This document shows, one piece after another, positions 21,515 through 31,473 of a DNA stretch of 64,000 nt. Origin of the DNA: Closterium sp. Naga37s-1 (Eukaryota > Streptophyta > Zygnematophyceae > Desmidiales > Closteriaceae); NCBI GenBank assembly GCA_947471745.1, contig CANJKZ010000774.1:3632001-3696000 (forward strand), in the 5' to 3' direction. The notes below the pieces were generated by a model. The model saw only the letters and a list, made by a program, of their open reading frames with translations, made no database searches and was not told where the DNA came from. The translations under genes were made by a program, and so were the position numbers. How positions within the stretch are numbered: the first letter of the stretch is position 1; each line of letters begins with the position of its first letter.

Positions 21515-24502
21515 TTGACTGACACTTGGCGTACCCAGTTTCCTGACGCCGTTGAGCTTCCTCGTTGGCATGATCTGCTTCTGCAGAATGTGCCTATCTT
21601 TGATCTAGACTTTGATGCTATCCTTGCTGCCATGTATGCTCTTGCTGATAGTGCTGAAGGTGAATGTTACCTGAGTGTCCCGCCCGACCTGGGCATTGCG
21701 GCTGCTGCTCTAGGTGCTAGTGCGTCGGCTGCTCCAGGTACTAGTGCGTCTGCTGCTCCAGGTGCTGGTGCGTTTGCTCTCTCTGGTACTGCACCTACTG
21801 AGTCCTTGAACACTTTCACACTTGACTCTGGTGCTTCGCGCTCTTTCTTTAGAGACAGCACCACGCTCACGCCGCTCAGTCAGCCTGTTGCGGTCTCCCT
21901 TGCTGACCCCTCCGGGGGCCCAGTCCTTGCACACTCCTCCACGGTTCTACCGTGTCCTGCGGCCCCGTCGGGCTTGCTGTCGGGACTCCACCTCCCCTCA
22001 TTCTCTACGAACTTGGTGAGTGGAGCTGACCTCCAGGACGCGTGGGTTGACCAGTTCACCCCTGGAGGTCAGCGTGTGACCCACTGCACTTGCTCTCGGA
22101 CGGGCCGCCACCTGGCCACGTTCACCCGTCGGCCAGGGTCGAGTCTGTACACACTGACTACTGCGCCTCCTCCTGTCCCTGCGTCTGGTCAGGTAGCTGC
22201 ATCCAGTTAGGTGTTTGCTGCCGCGTCCAGGTCTAGTCCTGCGTCTGCCCCCTGCTCGTGTCGTCCTCTGGCGCACGAGACTCTCCTTTGGCACCACCGC
22301 CTTGGTCACCCCTCCCTACCTCGTCTTCGAGGTATGGCCTCCCGTGCTCTTGTCTCTGGACTCCCCAGGTCCGTCCCTCCCCTTCCTCCGGGGCCTGCCC
22401 CCACCTGTGTTCCTTGTGTCGAGGGCCGGCAGCACGCCGCTCCTCACTCCTCCTCGTTTCCTCCGACTGAGGCCCCTCTGCAAACTCTTCACATGGACGT
22501 GTGGGGCCCAGCCTGCGTCCGTGGACAGGGTCACGAGCGTTACTTCCTGCTGGTCGTCGACGACCACTCGCGTTACACCACAGTTTTCCCCTTGCGCAGC
22601 AAGGGTGAGGTCCCTAAGGTGTTGATCGACTGGATCCGCGGTGCTCGTCGCTAGCTTAGTGAGAGTTTCGGCTCAGACCTTCCTGTTCTGCGTCTGCACT
22701 CAGACAGAGGCGAGGAGTTTTCCTCCGACCTCCTGAGAGCCTTCTGTCGTTCTGAGGGCATCCGCCAAACGTTCACGCTTCCGGCCTCCCCGCAGCAAAA
22801 TGGGATTGCTGAGCGCCGCATTGGCATGGTCATGGACGTCGCTCGTACGTCCATGATCCATGCGGCTGCTCCCCATTTTCTGTGGCCGTTCGCGGTTCAG
22901 TACGCTGCGCATCAGATCAACCTTCAGCCTCGTGTCTCCTTGCCGAAGATCACACCCACTCTGAGGTGGACCGGGAAGGTTGGCGATGCGTCAGCGTTCC
23001 GTGTCTGGGGATCCCGAGCTTTTGTCCGCGATACTACAGCGGACAAGCTGTCCTCCCGTGCCGTTCCCTATGTCTTCCTTGGCTTCCCTCCTGACGCACC
23101 CGGGTGGCAGTTCTACCACCCCACCTCGTGTCGTGTTCTGTCCTCTCAGGACGTCACGTTTGACGAGTCGGTGTCTTACTACCGTCTCTTTCCCTACCGC
23201 ACCGCCTCTCCCCCCCCCCCCCCCCCGCCGCTCTTCCTGGCACCAGGTACTCCCCCGGTAGACCCCCTCCCCCCCCAGGGTCCTGCCCCCTCAGGTGTGT
23301 CCCAGGTAGACCCTGCCGAGCCGGTCGAGGTAGCTGTCGACTCAGGTGCTGAGTCTGGGGGTGCTGAGCCTGCGGGTGCGGGGACTGGGGGTGGTGAGTC
23401 TGGGGGTGCTAAGCCTGGAGGTGTGGAGCCTGAGGGTACTTCGTCTGGAGGTGCTGAGCCGGCGCATGCTTCGTCTGGAGGTGCTCTAGGTGTCCCGCCG
23501 CGGCGGGAGCCTCTCTGTCCACAGCAACTTCGTGAGTGGTACTCTCGGCGCTATCGGAGTACTGCTGGAGCTACTGGAGGTCCTACTGGGGCCTCTGGAG
23601 GTGGTGCTGGAGGTGCTGCTGGAGGTGCTGCTGGTGCTGGAGCTGCTGGAGCTGCTGGAGGTGGTGCTGGTGCTGGAGCTACTGGAGGTGCTGGCGCTAC
23701 TGGAGGAGCTGGTGCTGCTGGTGCTGGAGGTACTACTGGAGCTTTTGGAGGTGCTGCTGGTGCTGGTGCTGCTGGAGGTGCTGCTGGTGCTGGAGCTGCT
23801 GGAGCTGCTGGAGGTGGTGCTGGTGCTGGAGCTACTGGAGGTGCTGGCGCTGCTGGAGGTGCTGCTGCTGCTGGAGCTGCTGGTGGTGCTACTGCTGCTG
23901 GAGCTGCTGGTGCTGGAGGTGCTGCTGAGGTTGGAGACCCTGGGGCTGAGGGTACCGGTTCTGTCTCTGCTGTTTCAGGAGGCGCTGCGCGGCCGTGGCC
24001 GTACTATGTTCCGCTTCTTCAGCAGGTTCTTGGCTCCCCGCCTTCTCCTGGTCCTCCTCCTCCTTTCCTTAGTCCGCCGCCTGTCCAGTCCCAGTCGCGG
24101 TTGCAGCCGACCTCTCCACTGCCCGGTCCTTCTCCTTACTCTGGACCGACTAGAGGTCTTACGGAGCATCGTGAGCCTGAGTCGCGTCCTGTGTCACCTG
24201 TGTCTCGTGCTGCGTCGCCTGTCCGCACTGCTCGCGCTGGTCGTGTTTTGCGTCCGCGTCCTCCTCCTGTCCCTGGCACTCACTCTATGACTCTGCGTCC
24301 TTCCACTGCTCCACAGCGTGTCCCTCTACCCTCTCCTTCTGCGTCCTCTCTTCCTGACGGTCCGGACCCGGAGTCTGACTCCCTTCGTGCTGCTAGTCCT
24401 ACTGTCTCGCGCTTTCTGGCCACTGCTGTCACTGTCCCTCTGTTTGAGTCCTCTGCTGCGTCTGCTCTTCTTGCTGAGCTCGTTGACTTTGCTGCAGCCT
24501 GA
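21515..24502 (+). pseudogene. B3 protease, integrase and linker, one frame with three stops
   Basis: The protease motif FTLDSGASRSFFRDST is intact (about 21820-21860). Integrase has LLWHHRLGHPSLPRL, HMDVWGPACV and GIAERRIGMV, but the second Asp segment reads SDRGEEF. The linker (23330-23940) is Gly/Ala/Thr-rich with CPQQLREWYSRRY near 23520. The frame is uninterrupted by indels; stops are TAG 22208, TAG 22652 (both CAG in B5b) and TGA 24500 (TGT in B5b). These point to decay by single-base change. Confidence 0.88.
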
Positions 24503-26276
24503 CGCCTAGACTACGCCGCTAGTCTTGTTGCTGAGTCTGCGTCTGTGTCTGTCTGTCCTCCGTTCGTCGGGGGTGAGTGTGCTCTTGGCACGGACGTTCT
24601 TGAGGACAGACAGGAGGAGTTTGAGTGCTTTGCTGCTTCTGTACCTCATCTCGTGTCCATGCTGCTAGCCCTTGAGGGAGACCCGGATGCACTAGACATC
24701 CCGACCCCGCGCTCTTACGCAGAGGCGATAGAGGGTCCCTACTCCTCTCAGTGGCAGGCAGCCATGGATGCAGAGATGGCTTCCTGGAAGTCCACAGGCA
24801 CCTACGTAGACGAGGTTCCCCCACCTAGGGCGAACATCGTCAGTGGCATGTGGATCTTCAGAGTGAAGCGGCCGCCGGGCTCTCCGCCTGCCTTCAAGGC
24901 GCGTTACGTCGCACGTGGCTTCAGTCAGCGACAGGGAGTTGACTTCTTTCAGACCTTCTCCCCTACCCCGAAGATGACCACTCTTCGGGTACTGCTGCAC
25001 GTTGCTGCTCAGCGTGACTACGAGCTCCACTCGCTTGACTTCAGCACAGCCTTCCTGCAGGGCAGTCTGCACGAGGAGATCTGGCTGCGCCGCCCACCTG
25101 GCTTCACTGGGTCGTTTCCTGCTGGTACCCAGTGGAGCCTCCGGCGGCCAGTCTACGGTCTCCGCCAGGCACCCCGTGAGTGGCACGACACACTCAAGAC
25201 GACTCTTGCTTCTCTTGGTTTTGCTCCTTCCACTGCTGACCCTTCTCTGTTTCTACGCACTGACTCTACTCTGCCGCCGTTCTACGTTCTTGTGTACGTA
25301 GACGACCTCGTCTTTGCTACTGCTGACACTGAGGCACTCGCCCACGTGAATTCCGAGCTGCAGAAGAGACACACGTGCATAGACCTGGGTGAGCTGACAA
25401 GCTATCTTGGCTTGCGGATCACCCGGGACAGAGCACAGCGCACCATTACCTTGACTCAGTCACACATGGTGCAGCAAGTCCTTCAGCGCTTCGGTTCACG
25501 TACTCCTCGCCACAGTCTACTCCTCTGCATACCGGTCACTCGCTCTCAGCTCCACCTTCGGACGAGTCCGTAGAGCTGATTGGCCCGTATCCAGAGCTTG
25601 TGGGCTGCCTCATGTACCTGATGAGTTGCACACGACCTGACCTCGCATACCCTCTCAGCCTTCTGGCTCGCTACGTGGCTCCTGGCAGGCACCGAAAGGT
25701 GCACTGGGATGCTGCGAAGAGGGTGTTGCGATACTTGTGCAGTACATCGGGCATGGGGCTCGTGCTTGGAGGACGGGATCGAGTTGTCCTCACTGGTCAC
25801 GCTGACGCCTCCTGGGTCGACGACTTGGCTACGCAGCGGTCGTCACAGGGTTACACCTTCAGTCTTGGCTCCGGTTCTGTCTCTTGGCGGTCTACCCGCT
25901 CTTCTTCTGTTCTCAGCTCCAGTTGTGAGGCTGAAATCTACGCTGGGGCCATGGCTGCACAGGAGCTACGCTGGCTCACCTACCTGCTGACCGACTTGGG
26001 AGAGGCGCCTCGTTCTCCTCCAGTTCTGTTCGTCGACAACAAGGCCATGCTGGCCTTGTGTTAGGAGCACAGACTGGAGCACAGAACGAAGCACATTGCT
26101 CTGCGCTACTTCCTTGCTCGAGAGTTGCAGCATCGCGGTCAGCTTCGTCTTGCTTACGTGGCCTCTCAGGCCAACACTGCTGATGTTTTCACCAAGGCAC
26201 TTCAGCCTTGTGATCATCAGCGTTTCTGTACTGTGTTAGGCCTTGTACCTACTGTGCCTCACTTGTTGACTTCTTG
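24503..26276 (+). pseudogene. B3 RT and RNase H
   Basis: RT is open from 24545 with MWIFRVKRPPGSPPAFKAR, STAFLQGSLHEEIW and YVDDLVFATAD (YVDD intact, about 25297). A one-base deletion near 25493 (GGTTCAC for GGCTTCAC) shifts the frame; RNase H continues in the new frame (TGHADASWVDD, SCEAEIYAGAM, FVDNKAM) to a TAG at 26062 (CAG elsewhere) and then to LLTS and stop at about 26276. Confidence 0.9.
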
Positions 26277-26474
26277 ACTCTGCTTGTATTTTACTCTATA
26301 TACTTATACCTGCATGCTTACACTTGCTAGGTTGTGTTCACTGTATTGTTTGCTTTCCTTTATATAACTCTGCATGTGAACTGGCCTTGTGGCCCTTTGC
26401 TTGTGCTCAGACTGCGTGGTGACTTTGTGATCCACCCTGAGCTTGCTTTGCTTTTCTTGACTGGTCTTGTGACC

Positions 26475-29000
26475 CCTACAACCTACTAAGCGTCAGTCAA
26501 CTGATGGCGAAGGGCATACACCTCGAAGCAGATAGCACCACTCAGGAGTTCAAGTTATATAACGGGAAAGGCAGTCTCTACATCGGGAAGGCGGTCCTGA
26601 AGAATAACGTCTTCGTCCTCGATTTCGTCCCAGATCTCGGCACCGCTGACAGCGACGGGATTGTCACATTCACCTCCTGGACACACCCACCAGATCTTGA
26701 CCCTGACTTCAGTCCAGAAGGCTTCTGGTACTCGCACACCATCCTTGAGGCAGAACGAACAAAAGCATTAGCAACAATTCAATACTCGGCAGCACCAGAG
26801 ACAACATCGGCAGCAACAAAGACAACATCAGCAGCAGCAGAAACAACGGCAGCAGCAGCAGCACCATCGACACCAATCGCTGGTCCTTCAACTGCATCGG
26901 CCCAAATCGACGACACTCCACCAACTCCTGTGCAACAGCTTAACCCAAAATCATGAGAAGTACATCGAAGTGCAAACTTCACCGCAAGCTTCTACTCCAA
27001 CTCCGACTTGTATCGTCGCTCACCCGGACACCGCGCTAGCGAAGACATCTGGCACGCACGAATGGGACATCCAAGCAACACGGTGTTAAACAACACAATC
27101 AGAGCAGGAGTACTCGACAAAGATTCACTGCTTCTAACCGATGGAAGCGAACTTCGACGAGCGCGTGGAACGTGCTTTACATGCCCCGAAGCTGACTTAC
27201 CACATCGGCCATTCACTTCTCACCACAACCCCAGCGCACCAGCTTACGCACCACTTGAGAAAGTGTAAAGCGACATCCTGTACAATCGCGAACCTGAACA
27301 AGGAGCATACAGCTACACCATCACGTTCATCGATGCCGCTACGCGTTACGTTTGGCACCTCAATCTTCCGAGCAAGGACATGGCTTTCGAAGCCTTCATC
27401 GCTTGGCTCCCAGTAGCAGAACGAGAATCAGGCGTGAAACTCAAAAGCTTCCAGTCAGACGGAGGAGGAGAATACACCTCACAGAGGTTCAAGCAGTTCT
27501 TGGCAGAAAGAGGAATCAAGAGGCTCATCTCGCTTCCCTACGCCCATCAACAGCAAGGCGTGGCCGAACGGATGAATCGAAATCTCCAGAACACCATGCG
27601 CAAATTACTGCGTGGCATGCGACTGCCCAATCACCAATGGCCTGAGGCGATGGACCACGCTGTCATGCTGCACAACTTGCTTTCGTCGTCATCACTACCA
27701 AACAACGCATCACCGCACCTGCTGTGGACAGGAAAACAGGGCAGCACAACATTGTTAAGAGTTTTTGGCTGCATGGTACAGTACTGACCCCCATCTGCAC
27801 GAGCCGACCGATTTTCCCAACGCTCACAGTGGGGACTACACCTGGGCATCGAAAGAAATTACAACGCGTGGAAGATTTTCGACGTCCACTCCAAAGAAAT
27901 AGTAGCAGCACGTGATGTCATTTTCTACGAACGACTCACCCTTCCGACATACCTTGCCAACCTGGAAGAAGACCGGGACCCCACAGGTGGCTTCCGTGGT
28001 GATCGAGCCTTCGCCTCGGCAACACACGAAGCTGACTGGGACGAGCAGAACGTGGATAACGCCTCGGAAGAAGCAGGACCACTCCCATACTGCTCCGTGC
28101 CTATCCCGATGGATGACGAAAATCCTCGCGAAAGCATCAACGCCGAAACTTATTTCGACTTCGCCGACACCGGTTACGTTACACCTGCAGAAGTCAACAC
28201 CAACGAAGCAGAACGCATAGGGCCCAACTTCATACCTGACCCAGAAACAGGCGACGAAGCAGCTTATCCCGCGGACACAACTCTCCCCCGCTACACACAG
28301 AGTGGCCTCCAGATACTCGGCCTAGTCACCGCGGTCCACGGCACCGAAACTCCTAAGGAGCCTGCCACGGTTCAGCAGGCTTTGGGGGGGGAGCATAGGG
28401 AAAAATGGCGTGAAGCCATGGACAAGGAACTGAAAGCACTGAAGGAGCGCAACACCTGGAAAGTTGTCCCTATCGGCGTGGCACGAAACAAGACAATACA
28501 CACCGGGAAGTGGGTCTTCCGTGTGAAGACGAAAGCAGACGGCACCATTGACAAGTTCAAGGCACGCTGGGTCGTACGCGGCTTCGACCAAGAGCATGGA
28601 CGTGACTTCACCAAGACATTCGCTCCGGTCAGCCGACACACTTCACTACGAATTCTTCTCGCGATCGCTGCCATGAAGAAAAAGAAACTGCGGCAAATCG
28701 ACGTCGCCAATGCATTCCTTTACGCACCTGTTGACGCCGAAATCTACGTCGAACTCCCACACGGATCCCACGGAGAACCCAACCAAGTCTGTCAGCTGCA
28801 AAAATCCCTGTATGGGATCAAACAAGCCCCAAGACTGTGGCAGCAATATCTACATGCTCGACTTACTCGCATCGGATTCCGGCAGCTACCGCACGACCAA
28901 GGCATGTACCGGCTCACGAAAGGTGACGACTATATTCTATTAATCGTCTACGTAGACGATCTACTCTACATCGGGTCGACCGACAACGTCACTACCTGGT
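26475..29000 (+). pseudogene. A2 Pol, front part: integrase and RT in one frame with three stops
   Basis: Open in a single frame apart from TGA 26954-26956, TAA 27266-27268 and TGA 27785-27787. It holds the pre-integrase zinc segment (DIWHARMGHPSNT, CFTCPEADLPH), integrase core with SDIL, FQSDGGGEY and HQQQGVAERMNRN, and RT with FKARWVVRGFDQEHG, LRQIDVANAFLYAP and IVYVDDLLYIGSTD. The TGA at 27785 is shared with A1 (2266); element D has an Arg codon there. The frame is cut at 29000 by a solo LTR. Confidence 0.9.
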
Positions 29001-29185
29001 TGAGAAGATAGTGTGTAGAGTTAGGATCAGGAGCCATAGCTAGGAGAGTCCTAGCTAGGCAAGAAACAGTTTAGGCAAAAGAGAGGAGGTTCACTAGCAG
29101 CAATGAGGATACATATAGCAAACCCTAGATGGGTTGTACTTGCTATAGAGCACCCCACTACAGGCTAGAGAATAACATTCTGACA
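29001..29185 (-). mobile_element. Solo LTR (185 bp) in A2 RT, TSD CTGGT
   Basis: TGAGAAGATA...TTCTGACA between duplicated CTGGT (28996-29000 and 29186-29190). On the minus strand it carries TAGCCTGTAGTGGGGTGC and AAGTACAACCC, resembling the family-B LTR core, but it is about 50 bp longer. It introduces a stop just inside its left end. Confidence 0.9.
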
Positions 29186-29186
29186 C

Positions 29187-30143
29187 TGGTTCGAAGGGGA
29201 GCTACAGAAAGACCTCACGCTCACAGTATCATCTACCGTCACGCAATATCTCGGCCTAAACATTCAAGAAGAAGAAAACGCGATCAATCTCAACGCTGCA
29301 AAGTACGCCGACACCATCGCCAAACGCTTCTCACTTACGCCGACCACCATCTCTACGCCATACCGCTACACGGCAGGAAACAACAAGGAAGGATCCGCTC
29401 CACTAAAATCCGCCGACATACGCAACTACCAGAGGAAGTTGGGATGCCTCCTCTTCGCAGCTGTTACTTGTCGTCCAGACCTATCGTACTCCGCAAGCCA
29501 ACTCGCAACTTATCTCAAGAGACCTGAAGGAGAACACATGGCCGAACTCGACCGTGCTCTCCACTATCTCGTCAGCACCGCAACCGTCGGTCTAACCTAC
29601 CACAAGAACGGGACTACGATACCTAAACTAGTCGGCTACGTCGACGCAGATCACGCCGGCGATCCCGACAACAGACGCTCATGCACCGGCTACATCTATC
29701 GCCTCGAACCTATCGGACCTATTTCCTGGCAATCGAGCAAGCAGGAACTAATCGCTCTCTCCTCAGCTGAAGCTGAATATATCGCACTCTGCTCAGCCAC
29801 CAAGGAAGGACTGTACCTTCGCGAACTTCTGGAGGAGGCGAAGCTGGCTCAGTTACCCAGCTTCTCCTTGTTCTGCGACAACCAGTCGGCAATTCGTATA
29901 GCCAAGAAAAACGGATTCGCGAACAGGACGAAGCATATCGCCCTGCGATATTTCTTCGTAAAGGACGAGATCGAGAAGGGGAGACTTGAGCTGTCTAACT
30001 GTCCCACATCCGAGATGGCAGCTGACTACTTGACCAAGAAGCTCGGAAAGTCGAAGTTCGAATATTGCATGCTGCTGACTGGACAAAGCCACGTCATCAG
30101 CAGCGACACTCCAGAAGCGAAGGGGAGTGTTGGAAACAATTGA
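29187..30143 (+). pseudogene. A2 RT C-terminus and RNase H (open)
   Basis: Open continuation after the solo LTR: WFEGELQKDLTLTVSSTVTQ, YLGLNIQ, then RNase H with LVGYVDADHAGDPDNRR, SSAEAEYIA, CDNQSAIRIA and AADYLTKKLG. The end codes TPEAKGSVGNN and stop at 30141-30143. The last codons cover the PPT (30114-30127) and the first bases of the 3' LTR, as in A1. Confidence 0.9.
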
Positions 30144-30571
30144 TTTAAAGCGCCTCTGTCGTGTCGAAACACCAAGTCAGAAGCGAAGCGAAACATATCG
30201 AAGCATCAGCGAGTCAACCCTCGGAGGTTGAACAACTGCTGGAGGTTACGCGAAAGTCAAAGGTCAGCGACCTTTGACCTGACAAATACAGCGCGACAGC
30301 AAGGACAAACAACTGACTCGCTACTGAGCAGTTGCCCGAGTCGACACTGTATCGAACCGCAACAGCGACATTAAAACGGTTACTAACCGTATCTCTTCAT
30401 ATTCCTTGTATCCTTATAAAAACTTGTATCTCTTTGTTTTAATCAATCTACTTTGCCCTCACATACTAGCGCAAGGTGGTTCACAAGTCCTTTATTCAAC
30501 GCTTCCGCCATTACATCATCCTACTTTGAATTTAGTTATGCAAAGATCCTAAGGGCTTACTCAGCCCAACA
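30128..30571 (+). repeat. A2 3' LTR (444 bp)
   Basis: TGTTGGAAAC...CAGCCCAACA, nearly identical to 17736-18179. TATAAAAA at about 30415-30422; palindrome at 30256-30278. Followed by TSD TATAT. Confidence 0.95.
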
Positions 30572-30576
30572 TATAT

Positions 30577-30729
30577 ACCCTTGTATCTCTTTGCTTTAAT
30601 CAATTCATCTTGTTCTCACATACTAGTACAAGGTGGTTCACTCAATCCACTATTTCGCTTCCGTTAAATACATCACTACTCTGAGAGTTAAGTCTTGAAC
30701 GATCCTTAAGACGTTTTTTCAGCCCAACA
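30577..30729 (+). repeat. A1 3' LTR, right part
   Basis: Continues the LTR broken at 17735 and ends CAGCCCAACA. The last base, 30729, marks the right end of the first nest. Confidence 0.92.
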
Positions 30730-30928
30730 TTTCGTACATGTTTCTTGGAGGTTGGGGTTCAATTTGGTTGCAGGAATTACACACACTTTCATCATGTTAG
30801 CACGGTGAAATAAACACATCACACTTAGGAGAGAAATCAAAAGTGCCCATTTCTGTATCAAAGGAGGAGGAGGAGACTTACCATCCCGTTCATTCTTGCG
30901 AGTAATGAATAATCTCTTACTTTAACAG

Positions 30929-30995
30929 TGGCAAATCGCCTGTTCTTCCAATTCCACCGCCATCTGCGGTAGCCAATGAAGCTCCTGTGTACGCG
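30929..30995 (+). other. Candidate host exon (67 bp)
   Basis: Preceded by a good acceptor (TCTCTTACTTTAACAG) and followed by a good donor (GCG|GTAAGG). The middle frame is open and codes PVLPIPPPSAVANEAPVYA. It may be a leftover exon of a host gene disrupted by A1. No homologue is recognised and there is no copy upstream of gene copy 2. The rest of 30730-31370 shows no further coding signal I can support. Confidence 0.25.
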
Positions 30996-31106
30996 GTAAG
31001 GAAGAAAAATGAAAAATTGAGCTGGCTTTGTGGGTCGCAGATCAGATCATTCTCGAAAGGTGAGGATCGAATTTGAGCCCTCGATACTCCATCTCCACTT
31101 TGAACG

Positions 31107-31262
31107 CGTCACATATCTTAACACCGGGCAGCCCGGATACTGCATTTTCACACTCTTCAGCAGCCCAACGCAGAGTCAACGTGTCACCAGTTCTAACACC
31201 GGGCAGCTTGCAAATTGCATTTACTCCGAAATTCCATAATTCACATTCAGCAGCACAACCAG
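31107..31262. repeat. Two-copy tandem repeat upstream of gene copy 1
   Basis: Two diverged units of about 76-80 bp, each with GTCAC, TAACACCGGGCAGC, CATTT and a TTCAGCAGC...CAGAGT block. Gene copy 2 has a single such block (36958-37000), so this marks the promoter side of the duplicated host unit. Confidence 0.6.
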
Positions 31263-31371
31263 AGTTGTTTTGCGGGTACTCTCGCGCATTTCACGGCACC
31301 AGGCAGAAGCAGACGCCCCTCGATGTCTCGCTCTCGTTATTCTTGATCCATGCTTATGGACTCATCCCGTC

Positions 31372-31379
31372 TATAAAAA
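31372..31379 (+). promoter_or_regulatory. TATA box of gene copy 1
   Basis: TATAAAAA, 95-102 bp before the ATG at 31474. The spacing would suit a short 5' untranslated region. No equally clear TATA is seen at the same place before copy 2. Confidence 0.5.
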
Positions 31380-31473
31380 CCTGCCGCTAAACATGCTCTA
31401 ACCATCAGCCTCAATTCATATTTTCAATCTCAGTTCTCAATCTCTCCCAGCTAGTCCATCACGCTACAACGCC

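Larger units (their letters stand above)
19535..26474 (+). mobile_element. Copia element B3 (plus strand) inside A2, 3' end deleted
   Basis: 5' LTR 19535-19665, primer site TGGTATAGAGCAGG (19666-19679), GC-rich leader, gag, protease, integrase, linker, RT, RNase H and part of the 3' untranslated region. It ends at about 26474 (CTTGTGACC), before PPT and 3' LTR. A2 resumes at CTACAACCTACTAAGCG, so one deletion removed the B3 3' LTR together with about 340 bp of A2. Confidence 0.92.
17736..30571 (+). mobile_element. Copia element A2, inserted in the A1 3' LTR, TSD TATAT
   Basis: LTRs at 17736-18179 and 30128-30571 are both 444 bp and differ at about seven positions by eye. The target duplication TATAT is at 17731-17735 and 30572-30576. 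Own sequence: 17736-19534, about 26475-29000 and 29186-30571. It is interrupted by B3 and by a 185-bp solo LTR. About 340 bp around the protease site are missing at the B3 junction. Confidence 0.95.
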
